Shown here piece after piece: positions 8,854 through 18,183 of a stretch of DNA of 64,000 nt. Every line of letters begins with the position of its first letter. Positions within the stretch are counted from its first letter, which is position 1. The notes beneath the pieces are model-generated. The model worked only from the letters and a program-made list of their open reading frames with translations. It was not told the origin of the DNA and did no database searches. A program made the position numbers and the translations under genes. Origin of the DNA: an uncultured Lachnospiraceae bacterium (GTDB taxonomy: Bacteria > Bacillota > Clostridia > Lachnospirales > Lachnospiraceae); contig CANRWO010000013.1 of assembly GCA_947643615.1 (NCBI GenBank), forward strand, positions 1 through 64,000. Direction: 5' to 3'.

Positions 8854-9976
8854 CTACTTTTCAAAACTCTTCAGAAAATACCAATATACATCCGCAATTT
8901 GCCAATAACCATACTCATTTGGATGTACGCTGCCGTTTGCGGGAATCACCTCAACCATTTGGGGATTTCTTGCATTAACCTGTACTTGCTCCATGCCCAT
9001 GTTATATTTTGTATCAAGGTTAACATGAATAGGCACCAGATATATGTCATTTTCTTCTTGATCCTTAAATTCATTTATTAGGCTCTTACACCATAAATAA
9101 TTATGTCGTTTATACCGCCATCTGACATAATCCGTTCCATGATTAAGTCCGAATGCATCCTGGCTGTACGCAGGAGGTATTGTAATAGCCAATCCAATCT
9201 TTATATTATCATCAAATGCTTTTATGCTCTTTATCATTTGACCGTACTGCGACAACATGTTATCTACAGTATTTCGAAGATCTGTTTCATCACTTACACT
9301 AAATACATCATTAATCCCCAAGTTGAAAATAACATAATCTAAATCCGAATATCCTTGCTTAATCATATAGTACCCGAAATCAAACACTTGGGTATCCGGA
9401 TTAAAAAAGGCATTTGCTGTCCCATCAAACTCTTCCATAGAATAATACATATCAATTGTCCATCCGGAAATGCCCTCATGCAAATTGGGGGCAGCTCCTT
9501 TTGTTCCCAGCAAAGTGATATCCATTACATCCGTGTCAAAATTTGATATCAATTTGCTCATACATATTCCGTTCGCAGTTGTGCTGTCACCAATTACCAG
9601 CAGGCTCCTACTTATATTGTTCCCTGCATTGGGATCTGAGACTATCAATGTAGACTCGGCAGACCCGATCTTTTCTCCATGTCGATATATATTGATTGTT
9701 ATTTCATACCACCCGGCTTCAGCAGGGAAAATTCTGTAACAATTCTCCAAGTGCTGCCCATCAGCATAAGAAATAACTTCAAAGTCATATTCGCTATCCC
9801 TGTTATCCACAATATTATCAAAATAGATATTTAATTCTTGTCCCACCAGACCATATAGTCTAGGCGGCAAAATAATCTTTGGGTCATCAGTGTGAGACGC
9901 GAATTTTACACCCCCCCCCGCAGGCAATGGCAACGGCTACCGCAATATATATAATAACGTATCTTGCTGCATTCAT
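8854..9976 (-). CDS. SGNH/GDSL hydrolase, frame broken at a G9 tract (candidate phase-variable gene)
   Basis: The body (8854-9920) encodes an SGNH hydrolase with the nucleophile block LLVIGDSTTANG, the NLGINDVF block and the catalytic SVHPNEYGYWQ block. Enzymes of this family remove or transfer acyl groups on glycans. The natural start seems to be the ATG at 9976, giving MNAARYVIIYIAVAVAIAC, a membrane or lipoprotein signal that runs straight into a G9 tract. With 9 G this frame ends after 29 residues. With 8 G it joins the hydrolase frame exactly, giving a 373-residue exported protein. As sequenced, only an internal TTG at 9933 could give a signal-less product. This is either an OFF-phase contingency gene or a homopolymer error. 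Confidence 0.7.
9911..9919 (-). repeat. G9 homopolymer joining signal peptide and SGNH domain
   Basis: Nine G on the coding strand directly after the Cys codon of the signal segment. Length 8 (or 11) would put the signal and hydrolase in one frame; length 9 does not. Confidence 0.9.
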
Positions 9977-10047
9977 CTTTCTCTACCCTTACTTCCTTGT
10001 TCCTTAGAGTGTTTGAAAAAAGCTTTCTGTCAGATGTACAACACAAT

Positions 10048-11205
10048 TTATGAGAAATTTGTACCAGTTGAAGGGTTCATCTTACAGAAATGATTTACAC
10101 AGTTTGCTACACTCTCAATCTCATTTTCTTCCAGATAAGGATGCATAGGCAATGCCAACACTGTTTTGCACAATCTCTCGGTAATGCAGCAATCTCCTAA
10201 AACTGTACCCGTACCGCTAAATGCTGCCTGCAAGTGCATTGGCTTGGGATAGTATATCATTGTAGGTATTCCCTGTTGCCGTAAATATTCCTGCAACTCA
10301 TCTCTTTCGCGTTCTGATTTCAGCTGAATACAATACTGAGCCCATGAAGACACATACTTAGCATCAAAATTCGGCGTTACGACAATATCTTTTAAAAGTT
10401 CTGTATATCTGGCCGCTATCCGGTTTACCGCATCACGCTCATATTCAATGAATGCCTGCAGTTTTGGCAATAATACTGCAGCCTGAATGGTATCCAACCG
10501 GGAATTCCAGCCAATCCTCAAATTGTCATACTTGTGTGTTCCCTTTCCATGTACGCGAATAGACCGTAAATATGCATCCACTTCATCATCATCCGTGAAA
10601 ACAGCACCTCCATCCCCATAGCAGCCTAATGGTTTCGCAGGGAAAAAGGACGTAGTGGATATATCTCCAAAAGAACATGCCTTTCGTCCATTTAGCTCTC
10701 CCCCAAATCCCTGTGCCCCGTCTTCCAATATCTTTAATCCGTATTTATCTGCAACAAGACGTATGGCGTCATAATCCGCTGGCAAGCCAAACAGGTCTAC
10801 GGCTATGATTACCCTGGGAATCAGCTTGCCTTCCGCAAGAACTTTCCGAACAGCCTCATCCAGCTTTTTAGGGTCCATATTATATGTATTTTCATCCACA
10901 TCTACAAAGATTGGCGTCGCTCCCTCAAAAGCCACAACCTCGCCGGATGCAAAAAATGTAAAATCAGGCACAAAAACACATTCTCCTTCTTTTATATTCC
11001 AGGCCATTAATGCCATTGAAAGTGCATCCGTGCCGTTGGCGCATGTCACACAATGTTTCACGCCCACATACTCGGCCAACTTCTTCTCCAGCTCTTCTAC
11101 CTGTTTTCCACTGATAAATGCTGCCGAATCAATGACCTCCTGGATTCCCTCGTCAATCTGCGTTTTTAATTCTTTATACTGCCTGTTTAAATCTCTGAAT
11201 TGCAT
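10048..11205 (-). CDS. wbpE: DegT/DnrJ/EryC1 PLP-dependent sugar aminotransferase (WbpE-like)
   Basis: A 385-residue sugar aminotransferase. CANGTDALSMAL binds the PLP phosphate, ILEDGAQGFGG carries the Asp that contacts the pyridine, and STTSFFPAKPLGCYGDGG contains the Schiff-base Lys. Together with the oxidoreductase (11297-12376), the dehydrogenase (12431-13744) and the acetyltransferase (13759-14268) it matches the WbpA-B-E-D pathway, where WbpE aminates the 3-keto intermediate to UDP-GlcNAc3NA. The start at 11205 (MQFRDLNRQYK) fits family length; an in-frame ATG at 11229 with seven or eight extra basic residues is possible. Confidence 0.8.
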   Translation of the reverse strand: MQFRDLNRQYKELKTQIDEGIQEVIDSAAFISGKQVEELEKKLAEYVGVKHCVTCANGTDALSMALMAWNIKEGECVFVPDFTFFASGEVVAFEGATPIFVDVDENTYNMDPKKLDEAVRKVLAEGKLIPRVIIAVDLFGLPADYDAIRLVADKYGLKILEDGAQGFGGELNGRKACSFGDISTTSFFPAKPLGCYGDGGAVFTDDDEVDAYLRSIRVHGKGTHKYDNLRIGWNSRLDTIQAAVLLPKLQAFIEYERDAVNRIAARYTELLKDIVVTPNFDAKYVSSWAQYCIQLKSERERDELQEYLRQQGIPTMIYYPKPMHLQAAFSGTGTVLGDCCITERLCKTVLALPMHPYLEENEIESVANCVNHFCKMNPSTGTNFS

Positions 11206-11296
11206 CCTCTTCCCAGCTCTCCTTTTCATTAATTTTGGTATGCTTGTAATTTAATACATAATTTTTGCCTAAGAGGATATTCTCCGATCCCTGCCA

Positions 11297-12376
11297 TTAT
11301 TTGTCAAATTCTCCCCTCATCTCACAACATGAGAAATCAGCTAACGGTAATTGAACTGCTTCTCCTGTTTTTTGGCTTTTATAAATTGCTAAAACCATCT
11401 CCAATGCATTACGCCCTGCATAGGCATCTACATAAGGCTGCCTGTCATTTTCTATTGCGTCTATCATGTCCGCGAAAAGGCTTGTGTGCCCGTTTCCGTA
11501 TACATTACTGGTCGCTTCCTGGAGTCCCTTGTTGTCCTGATCATTCTCTGTTTCGTCTGCAAAGTCCCAGACATCAATATTATTTGTTGACTTTCCCCCT
11601 ATTTTAACCGTTCCTTTTTCACCGAATACATACAATGTCTCTTCCAGGTTCTGGGGGTATACATTTGTAGTGCCTTCAATCGTTGCAATTGCACCATTTT
11701 TAAACTTCACTACAGCCATCCCTATATCTTCCGCCTCGAGATAATGATGGAATTGCTGCCTCGTCTGGCCATATACTTCTACTACCTCATCGCCAAAGGT
11801 CCAGCGCAATAAGTCTATGCCGTGAATGCACTGATTCATCAACGCACCGCCATCCTGTGCCCACGTTCCCCGCCAGGGCGCCTGGGTGTAATAGTCCTGG
11901 TTACGGTTCCACCGTACATGAATGGAACCATGGGACAGCTTCCCAAACCTTCCGGCTTCTAAAGCTTTACGCATTTCCTGCACGGCAACATTAAAACGGT
12001 TCTGATGGCATGCACATACTTTGACCTGTTTTTGCTCAGAAAGGCTGATGATCTTATCAGCGTCCTGAAGTGACATCGCCATAGGTTTCTCTATAATCAC
12101 ATGGATACCTTTTTCAACACAGTATAGCGCAATTTCAGCATGTAAGCCGCTTTCGGTAGCAATACTGACCAATTCAATTTTATTTTCCTGGATCATCTGC
12201 TTATAATCCGTATACCTTTTTATATCTACATTTTTCTCCAGTCCATGCTTTGCAAGCAGGTTCTCCATATGATCCGCCACAATATCGCACACCGCCACAA
12301 TATCCAAATGGTTGTTCACGGCTGCCTTTATATGATTTGTAGAAATTCTTCCACACCCTATCAGTGCATATTTCAT
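11297..12376 (-). CDS. wbpB: Gfo/Idh/MocA oxidoreductase (WbpB-like)
   Basis: A 359-residue NAD-dependent oxidoreductase. The N-terminal Rossmann fold starts YALIGCGRISTNH, followed by the family motif IIEKPMAMS that holds the catalytic-site Lys. The C-terminal alpha/beta domain has the conserved HGIDLLRW. In the Wbp pathway WbpB oxidises C3 of UDP-GlcNAcA, handing the 3-keto sugar to WbpE, whose homologue is the next gene downstream. The ATG at 12376 follows AGAGGGCAATAAA. Confidence 0.8.
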   Translation of the reverse strand: MKYALIGCGRISTNHIKAAVNNHLDIVAVCDIVADHMENLLAKHGLEKNVDIKRYTDYKQMIQENKIELVSIATESGLHAEIALYCVEKGIHVIIEKPMAMSLQDADKIISLSEQKQVKVCACHQNRFNVAVQEMRKALEAGRFGKLSHGSIHVRWNRNQDYYTQAPWRGTWAQDGGALMNQCIHGIDLLRWTFGDEVVEVYGQTRQQFHHYLEAEDIGMAVVKFKNGAIATIEGTTNVYPQNLEETLYVFGEKGTVKIGGKSTNNIDVWDFADETENDQDNKGLQEATSNVYGNGHTSLFADMIDAIENDRQPYVDAYAGRNALEMVLAIYKSQKTGEAVQLPLADFSCCEMRGEFDK

Positions 12377-12430
12377 TTTATTGCCCTCTGTATTCTCCCA
12401 ATATTTTTACCAATTCCCATATAATAAATC

Positions 12431-13744
12431 CTACAGGACTTCTATGTTTTCTTTATTGCATAAATTTTTCGTCACATTCTTTGTATCAAAAATAGCTTTT
12501 GCGCTCTTCTGTACCATGTCGTAATCCACATTTGTGTGGGCCGTCGTAATCATAACCAAATCATAACAAGCTACAATCTCAGGCGAAATCTCCTTTAATC
12601 CTTTAAATATCTGCCCGTTTTCCCTGTACTGGGAAATCCAGGGATCATAAAAATCTACTTCCGCTCCCACTTTATGCAATTCTTCTATCACATGAATAGC
12701 GGGACTTTCCCTATAGTCATCAATATCCTGCTTATATGCCACACCCAGCACCAGCACTTTCGCTCCGTTAATCGCCTTCTTATGCCTGTTTAAGATATGC
12801 ATTGCCCGATCCACACAATAGGCAGGTTGGCCGTCGTTAATCACCATGCTATTCTCTATTAAAGTGGTATGGAACCCGTACTCCCGCGCCTTCCAAGTCA
12901 AGTAATAAGGATCTAAAGGAATACAGTGCCCACCCAACCCCGGCCCGGGGTAGAACGCCTGAAAACCATACGGTTTTGTCTTAGCCGCATCAATCACTTC
13001 CCAGATAGAGATTCCCATCTCATGGCATAGCCTTCCCAATTCATTAATAAGGCCTATATTAATATTCCGATAAGTGTTTTCCAAAATCTTTTCCATCTCA
13101 GCAATCGCCGGACTGGAAACTGTATAAATCTCCCCCTCCAAAACTGCCGAGTACATAGCGGAAATAACTTCTGCCGCATCTTGGCCAATACCGCCCACTA
13201 CTTTGGGAGTATTTTTGGTCTTGTAAATCAAATTGCCCGGATCTACACGTTCCGGGGAAAATCCCAGATAGAAATCTTCCCCGCATTTTAATCCGGAACC
13301 CTCTTCCAAAATAGGCTTTACCAGTTCTTCCGTAGTTCCCGGGTAGGTAGTGCTTTCCAGTACTACCATGGTATTAGGAGACAGATGCTTGGAGATAGCT
13401 TCAACAGAAGATTTGACATAGCTTACATCCGGCTCTTGATGTTTGTCCAGAGGCGTAGGAACACAAATCGCAATAAAATCAACGTTCTTTATAAAGGAAA
13501 ACTCTGTAGTGGCAGATAATATTCCACGTTGGACAAGATCAGCCAAATCCTTATCCACAACATCTCCGATATAGTTATGTCCCCGATTTACCAATTCCAC
13601 CTTTTCTCGCTGAACATCGAAACCAATGGTTTTAAATCCCGCTTTCGCTTTTTCCACTGCCAGCGGAAGTCCTACATAACCAAGTCCTACTACCCCACAT
13701 ACAATTTCCCTTTTAGCTATTTTATCCAACAATTGTTGTTTCAT
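12431..13744 (-). CDS. wbpA: UDP-GlcNAc C6 dehydrogenase (WbpA/WbpO-like)
   Basis: A 437-residue UDP-sugar dehydrogenase. NAD motif VVGLGYVGLPLAVEKAK, CVPTPLD, ESTTYPGTTEE and the catalytic-Cys motif GPGLGGHCIPLDP are all present, followed by the C-terminal UDP-binding domain (LVLGVAYKQDIDDYRESP). It oxidises C6 of UDP-GlcNAc twice to UDP-GlcNAcA, the first step of the diacetamido-uronate route. The start at 13744 (MKQQLL) has AAGGAGAT at good spacing. The gene lies 15 nt after the acetyltransferase stop. Confidence 0.85.
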   Translation of the reverse strand: MKQQLLDKIAKREIVCGVVGLGYVGLPLAVEKAKAGFKTIGFDVQREKVELVNRGHNYIGDVVDKDLADLVQRGILSATTEFSFIKNVDFIAICVPTPLDKHQEPDVSYVKSSVEAISKHLSPNTMVVLESTTYPGTTEELVKPILEEGSGLKCGEDFYLGFSPERVDPGNLIYKTKNTPKVVGGIGQDAAEVISAMYSAVLEGEIYTVSSPAIAEMEKILENTYRNINIGLINELGRLCHEMGISIWEVIDAAKTKPYGFQAFYPGPGLGGHCIPLDPYYLTWKAREYGFHTTLIENSMVINDGQPAYCVDRAMHILNRHKKAINGAKVLVLGVAYKQDIDDYRESPAIHVIEELHKVGAEVDFYDPWISQYRENGQIFKGLKEISPEIVACYDLVMITTAHTNVDYDMVQKSAKAIFDTKNVTKNLCNKENIEVL

Positions 13745-13758
13745 CGCAGATCTCCTTA

Positions 13759-14268
13759 TCATTCATATTTTTCAACAATATTGCCCTGTTCATCCACCCT
13801 GCCTGCCACTTTGGCAGGAACTCCCAAAACCAATGCGTAATCAGGGACGTCATGTGTAACAACTGCTCCTGCGGCTATCATAGCGTATCGACCGATTGTA
13901 TGTCCGCACACGATTGTTGCATTTGCTCCTATAGACGCACCCTCTTTTACCAGCGTTTTTTTATAGTTGCTGTTCCCTTTCGGGAATTTCGCCCGTGGAG
14001 TTAAATCATTCGTAAATACACATGACGGTCCGCAAAATACTCCGTCCTCTAACTCCACTCCCTCGTATATCGATACATTATTTTGAATCTTTACATAATC
14101 ACCAATAGTCACATGATTCGCTATATTTACATTCTGCCCCAAAACACAGTGGCTGCCTATCTTAGCCTCCTTCTGTACATGGCAAAAATGCCATATCTTC
14201 GTGTCTTCACCGATTACTGCACCTTCATCTACATAGCTGCTTTCATGTACAAAACTTTGTTGCATCAT
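13759..14268 (-). CDS. wbpD: left-handed beta-helix N-acetyltransferase (WbpD-like)
   Basis: A 169-residue hexapeptide-repeat acetyltransferase. The I/V-G-x repeats run from about residue 10 to 150 ([42 protein letters not shown]). The internal loop with [10 protein letters not shown] is typical of WbpD-type enzymes that N-acetylate C3 of UDP-GlcNAc3NA to UDP-GlcNAc(3NAc)A. The start at 14268 has AGAGGTGA upstream. It heads the wbpD-wbpA-wbpB-wbpE gene order and is closely spaced to wbpA. Confidence 0.8.
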   Translation of the reverse strand: MMQQSFVHESSYVDEGAVIGEDTKIWHFCHVQKEAKIGSHCVLGQNVNIANHVTIGDYVKIQNNVSIYEGVELEDGVFCGPSCVFTNDLTPRAKFPKGNSNYKKTLVKEGASIGANATIVCGHTIGRYAMIAAGAVVTHDVPDYALVLGVPAKVAGRVDEQGNIVEKYE

Positions 14269-14345
14269 GCTACCATCACCTCTTTTCACATATTAATTCT
14301 CTTATTTACACTCATTTTTATCTTTCTTTATTAAGAATCAAAATC

Positions 14346-15488
14346 TTATTTCTCTATTTTTGATGCTAATACATTGTAATCCAGTACACTCTCTGCCAAT
14401 TGCACAGAAGCATCTCCCAGTTTCCTTAATAAATGAGGCTTCTCTAGCAATTCGGATATTGCCTTATATATATCTGCCTCATCTTTAACCCACATAACAT
14501 TTTCCCTGCATAACGCCACATAGCTTTTGTGTGGATAAAGCATAACAGGAAGTCCACAACACATTGCATTCTGCGCAGTAGCTGACTGGCCTCCGGGCTG
14601 AATGTATATATCGCTGGCACATAAATAGTGCCTCAACTCTTCTGCGTTTAACCAGCCTAACCATTTCGTCTTTTTACTTCCATTGATAATTTGTTTCAGT
14701 CTTGCATTTTCCGGCGGAACCGTACCTGCAATCAACAACAAGACTTTATCCGATTGAACCTTGTTTAGGCCCTCTATAATAACATCTGTCCTCTTTAAAA
14801 CATCCAATTTTCCAGAATGCATCAATACGATAGTAGCATCATCTATTCCAAGTTCCTTTCGAATTTTACGTCTCCATTCCAGCCTTTCATCCGCAAGGAT
14901 AATCTCTCCCCCCAGAGGGTAGAATTCCATCATATTCTCTGGTATCCTGTATTCTTTGCTTATAAATTCTTTCGTTTCAGCTGTAATATAAAATATCTTA
15001 TTAATATATGGCAAACATCTTTTTATCACTTTTCGATAAAACAACTCATGTAGCAGAAATTTTGAGACAAAGTTCGTAGCACTGTTATTAAAATCCTCAT
15101 GACTGTCTACATACAATTTTACATTTGGATGCTCTTTAATATATTTTACAACGGTTATCAACTCATACGCCGGTATCCCATGAAACATAATAATATCCGG
15201 CGAAAAACTGCTAATCAAGGAATACACTCCTTTGTAGGATCGGATTTTTTTCATCACAACCCCCGGAAGTATCTTTCTATATGGTACACGGGTAATTTTT
15301 ATTCCCTCTGCCGAATTGTATTCTGCCGGGGAAACATATCCCAACTTCCCCTCTCGTGTGAAGGTTTCCGTAGATGCAATAATCGAAACCTCATGTCCAT
15401 GTTTCATATTAATGATTGGCAGCAGATTCTCTTGATAGCTGTAATTATCAATATAAAAACACGAGAGACAGCAATGCAGTATTTTCAT
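14346..15488 (-). CDS. GT4 family glycosyltransferase
   Basis: A 380-residue GT-B fold glycosyltransferase. The N-terminal half begins MKILHCCLSCFYIDNYSY; the C-terminal half has VLMHSGKLDVLKRTDV and the donor-binding QPGGQSATAQNAMCCGLPV, where the usual acidic E-x7-E pattern is altered (Gln and Asn in place of Glu). It probably adds one sugar of the region A repeat unit at the inner face of the membrane. The start ATG overlaps the acetyltransferase stop (TAAATG), so the two are translationally coupled. Linkage and sugar are unknown. Confidence 0.75.
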   Translation of the reverse strand: MKILHCCLSCFYIDNYSYQENLLPIINMKHGHEVSIIASTETFTREGKLGYVSPAEYNSAEGIKITRVPYRKILPGVVMKKIRSYKGVYSLISSFSPDIIMFHGIPAYELITVVKYIKEHPNVKLYVDSHEDFNNSATNFVSKFLLHELFYRKVIKRCLPYINKIFYITAETKEFISKEYRIPENMMEFYPLGGEIILADERLEWRRKIRKELGIDDATIVLMHSGKLDVLKRTDVIIEGLNKVQSDKVLLLIAGTVPPENARLKQIINGSKKTKWLGWLNAEELRHYLCASDIYIQPGGQSATAQNAMCCGLPVMLYPHKSYVALCRENVMWVKDEADIYKAISELLEKPHLLRKLGDASVQLAESVLDYNVLASKIEK

Positions 15489-16103
15489 TTATTCTTCCTC
15501 TATTCGCTTTAAAAATGCATCTGTATCATTAAAAAATGGTGCATATTTAAATAACATTTCGTCGTCCCAATCCCACCATTTTGCATGCAACAGTTTATCA
15601 ATCTGGTCGTCCGCAAATCTTTTCCGGATAATCCGAGCCGGAACACCCGCTGCTACTGCATAATCAGGCACGTCCTTTGTGACCACGCTTCCCATTCCTA
15701 TCACTGCACCGTTCCCAATCTTGACTCCGGATTTGATAAAAACGCCTTCCCCTATCCATACATCATTTCCAATGACAGTCGCCTCACTTGCTTCATAAGA
15801 ATGTTTCGCATACTTCATTTTTATACTGTCTCTGCGTTCTATAAATGCAGGAGATGTAGAAACCCAATCTATGGGATGACTGGCCAACCCCACTGATACC
15901 CGATTGGCTATTGAACAAAAGGATCCAATTTTACAATTAATAATTGTACAGTCATAACCACAGAAAGAATGTCTTCCCATCTGTACACCTACAATACTGC
16001 TTCCTGCTTCTATTTTGGATGTTTTGTCTATACTACTGTTGATAATTGCTCTTCCGCGAGCTTTCTTTATAAACTTATTCCAAAGGTATTGTAATGTGTA
16101 CAT
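15489..16103 (-). CDS. CatB-related hexapeptide O-acetyltransferase
   Basis: A 204-residue xenobiotic/CatB-type acetyltransferase with left-handed beta-helix repeats (IINCKIGSFCSIANRVSVG, ATVIGNDVWIGEGVFI, GNGAVIGMGSVVTKDVPDY). The loop GLASHPIDWVSTSP carries the catalytic His of the family. It probably O-acetylates a sugar of the repeat unit. The ATG at 16103 is read from a TAAAATG junction with the Wzz-like gene, with GGGGAG as ribosome site; longer in-frame starts would overlap that gene deeply and are less likely. Confidence 0.75.
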   Translation of the reverse strand: MYTLQYLWNKFIKKARGRAIINSSIDKTSKIEAGSSIVGVQMGRHSFCGYDCTIINCKIGSFCSIANRVSVGLASHPIDWVSTSPAFIERRDSIKMKYAKHSYEASEATVIGNDVWIGEGVFIKSGVKIGNGAVIGMGSVVTKDVPDYAVAAGVPARIIRKRFADDQIDKLLHAKWWDWDDEMLFKYAPFFNDTDAFLKRIEEE

Positions 16104-16104
16104 T

Positions 16105-16836
16105 TTATCGCTCCCCAGCCGCTTTAGGTCTTCTGTTAGCTTTAATATACTCACAAACCAATACCGCCAAAACACCTACTAAAATCCCCAGAACGCCGGC
16201 AGTTATCATATTCTTTACATAACTAGCCATTTCACTTGGTTCCTGTATAACTGATTTTCCAAAAATAAGCTCATCCTCTACCTCTGGAATCATTTGTGAT
16301 ACAATATTTCCTAATTGTATTTCTATTTGCTGGCCAACAACATCATCCAAATCTGTTTTAATTATGCGCTCTATTTCCAAAATAAAATCACTGAAATTCT
16401 TTTCTGACAAAGTATTAGAATTGATCAAAATCGCGTTGCTGTTAGTAATGATTGACAGCGCTCTGTGTGAATTTGCATTCTCCACATTTACCGGGTCATC
16501 CCATTGCACATTGCTATTAATCACAGCTAATACTGAAGGATTATTTAATAATTGGTATACTATATTTGTGGCTTCTACATCACTTATTTCAGCATTATTA
16601 ATGCTTTCGACTTTCATTATGCAAAATGAAGCATTTTGTTCTAGGATTTCCTGCTCTTCCTGCTCATCTATATTCTCCTCCCCGTTGAGGAGCCTATTAT
16701 AATCTTCAATTGCCTGTTGATATGACTTTCGTGACATCGGTACAGAAATCAAACTAAATACCGCCACAGCCAATACAATTACATACCATTTTCTAATTAC
16801 AATCTTTAATAAGTCTTTCACTTCATAATCAATCAT
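16105..16836 (-). CDS. Wzz/CapA-like chain-length regulator
   Basis: A 243-residue protein with one membrane helix near each end (about residues 16-34 and 212-230) and a central extracytoplasmic region, the polysaccharide co-polymerase layout. A PSEMASY stretch precedes the second helix, where these proteins have a proline-rich segment. No kinase domain follows and none is adjacent. It likely sets polymer length with the Wzy-like protein encoded just upstream, from which it is separated by no bases (start 16836, upstream stop at 16837). Confidence 0.7.
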   Translation of the reverse strand: MIDYEVKDLLKIVIRKWYVIVLAVAVFSLISVPMSRKSYQQAIEDYNRLLNGEENIDEQEEQEILEQNASFCIMKVESINNAEISDVEATNIVYQLLNNPSVLAVINSNVQWDDPVNVENANSHRALSIITNSNAILINSNTLSEKNFSDFILEIERIIKTDLDDVVGQQIEIQLGNIVSQMIPEVEDELIFGKSVIQEPSEMASYVKNMITAGVLGILVGVLAVLVCEYIKANRRPKAAGER

Positions 16837-18183
16837 TTATTTTAACCCCTTTCTGTCTGCCTTATTTACCTCGGTATAAATTGCAAGAAAAATCAAAAAT
16901 ATAAATAACCCTCCTGAGAGAAGAACCGTCTGTAATGCTCCATCATTTAACATGACAACATATAATGCCATTATCGCAGCCAATATTCCAAACGCTATGT
17001 TATCACAATAATGATCAATATATTTGACCAACAGTGCCAATACAACTGCACCAATGATAATCCCGATAAAGCCTAACTGCGCGTATCCGTCTCCCAAATA
17101 ACCTGTACAAGAATTAGACTCCCCATATCGGCCATTCCAGACATATCCAAAAGCCAGTTGCCCCGGCTCATATTTATATATGTTTGTTAGTCCCATACAC
17201 TTTCCTATCATCCCATCTGAAAAATAAAGCTTTGGATACTGGCTGAATATATCGTAATATAAGAATTTATTAAGCGCAGGCTGAAATAAAAACCTATCAC
17301 CCAGCAATGACACACATATAATTATCAGCATGCTGACATCGCTCTTCTCCACCAGAAACAAAATTATCATTGCAGTAAGTCCAACGCATACCGCAAGATG
17401 CATCAATTTAATGAAGTGACCTGTTTTTGAAAGCGCATATACAACTAAAATCACAGCCAATGACAGGTATATTATTTTTTGAGCTAAAACCATGTACAAA
17501 ACAATATCATCAAAAACCAAGAATGCGGCTAAAACGTAATGTTTCTTTTCTAAGCAATATACTATATAAAAAGGTATAAAAATATGTATGCACCACATAA
17601 TCAGATAGGACAACAATGCGGGGTAACTTGCATTTGCCCGGATATTGTTCAATACTTCAGCATTAAATGCTGAAAATCCGCTAAAACCGCCATAATTTAT
17701 AGTCAAAACAGTTATAAGAGGAATCAAAAACAGCATAAACGTACTTACGAATGCCTTCAAATTTTTTATCCTGACCGGTTTGTATTCCTTTTTTCCCTCC
17801 TTCAAAACCAGTATTTCAAGAACAATCGCCATTGATACCTGCAGAATGTATATCGTGCTTCTATTTTCGGTAAATGCATACAATGTGAGCATAGGCAAAA
17901 CCATGATCAACAACTGTATATGCAGGAAAAATGTCTTAATGGAATTTTCCTTTTTAGGCATTAAAACAACAAGAACTAAATAGATAACCCAAGATAATAT
18001 GTACTTAATTGCATTCCCGTGCACTTCATAATAATGATATTGATATATTTGACTGGCTACTACAACAAAGAATATATCCATTATTACCTTTAAATAAACG
18101 AACACTATATAATACATCCTATCGTTCCATCTGTCTAACATATCCATTAAATATTTGTAATGTACTCCTATCTTCTCTTTCAT
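16837..18183 (-). CDS. Wzy-like polysaccharide polymerase
   Basis: A 448-residue polytopic membrane protein with about 12 hydrophobic segments and a larger extracytoplasmic loop around residues 310-360 (YPKLYFSDGMIGKCMGL). It has no strong sequence motifs, as usual for O-antigen or capsule polymerases; the call rests on topology and position between a flippase and a Wzz-like gene. The ATG at 18183 overlaps the flippase stop in an ATGA junction and has GGAGAGAAGG upstream. Confidence 0.65.
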   Translation of the reverse strand: MKEKIGVHYKYLMDMLDRWNDRMYYIVFVYLKVIMDIFFVVVASQIYQYHYYEVHGNAIKYILSWVIYLVLVVLMPKKENSIKTFFLHIQLLIMVLPMLTLYAFTENRSTIYILQVSMAIVLEILVLKEGKKEYKPVRIKNLKAFVSTFMLFLIPLITVLTINYGGFSGFSAFNAEVLNNIRANASYPALLSYLIMWCIHIFIPFYIVYCLEKKHYVLAAFLVFDDIVLYMVLAQKIIYLSLAVILVVYALSKTGHFIKLMHLAVCVGLTAMIILFLVEKSDVSMLIIICVSLLGDRFLFQPALNKFLYYDIFSQYPKLYFSDGMIGKCMGLTNIYKYEPGQLAFGYVWNGRYGESNSCTGYLGDGYAQLGFIGIIIGAVVLALLVKYIDHYCDNIAFGILAAIMALYVVMLNDGALQTVLLSGGLFIFLIFLAIYTEVNKADRKGLK

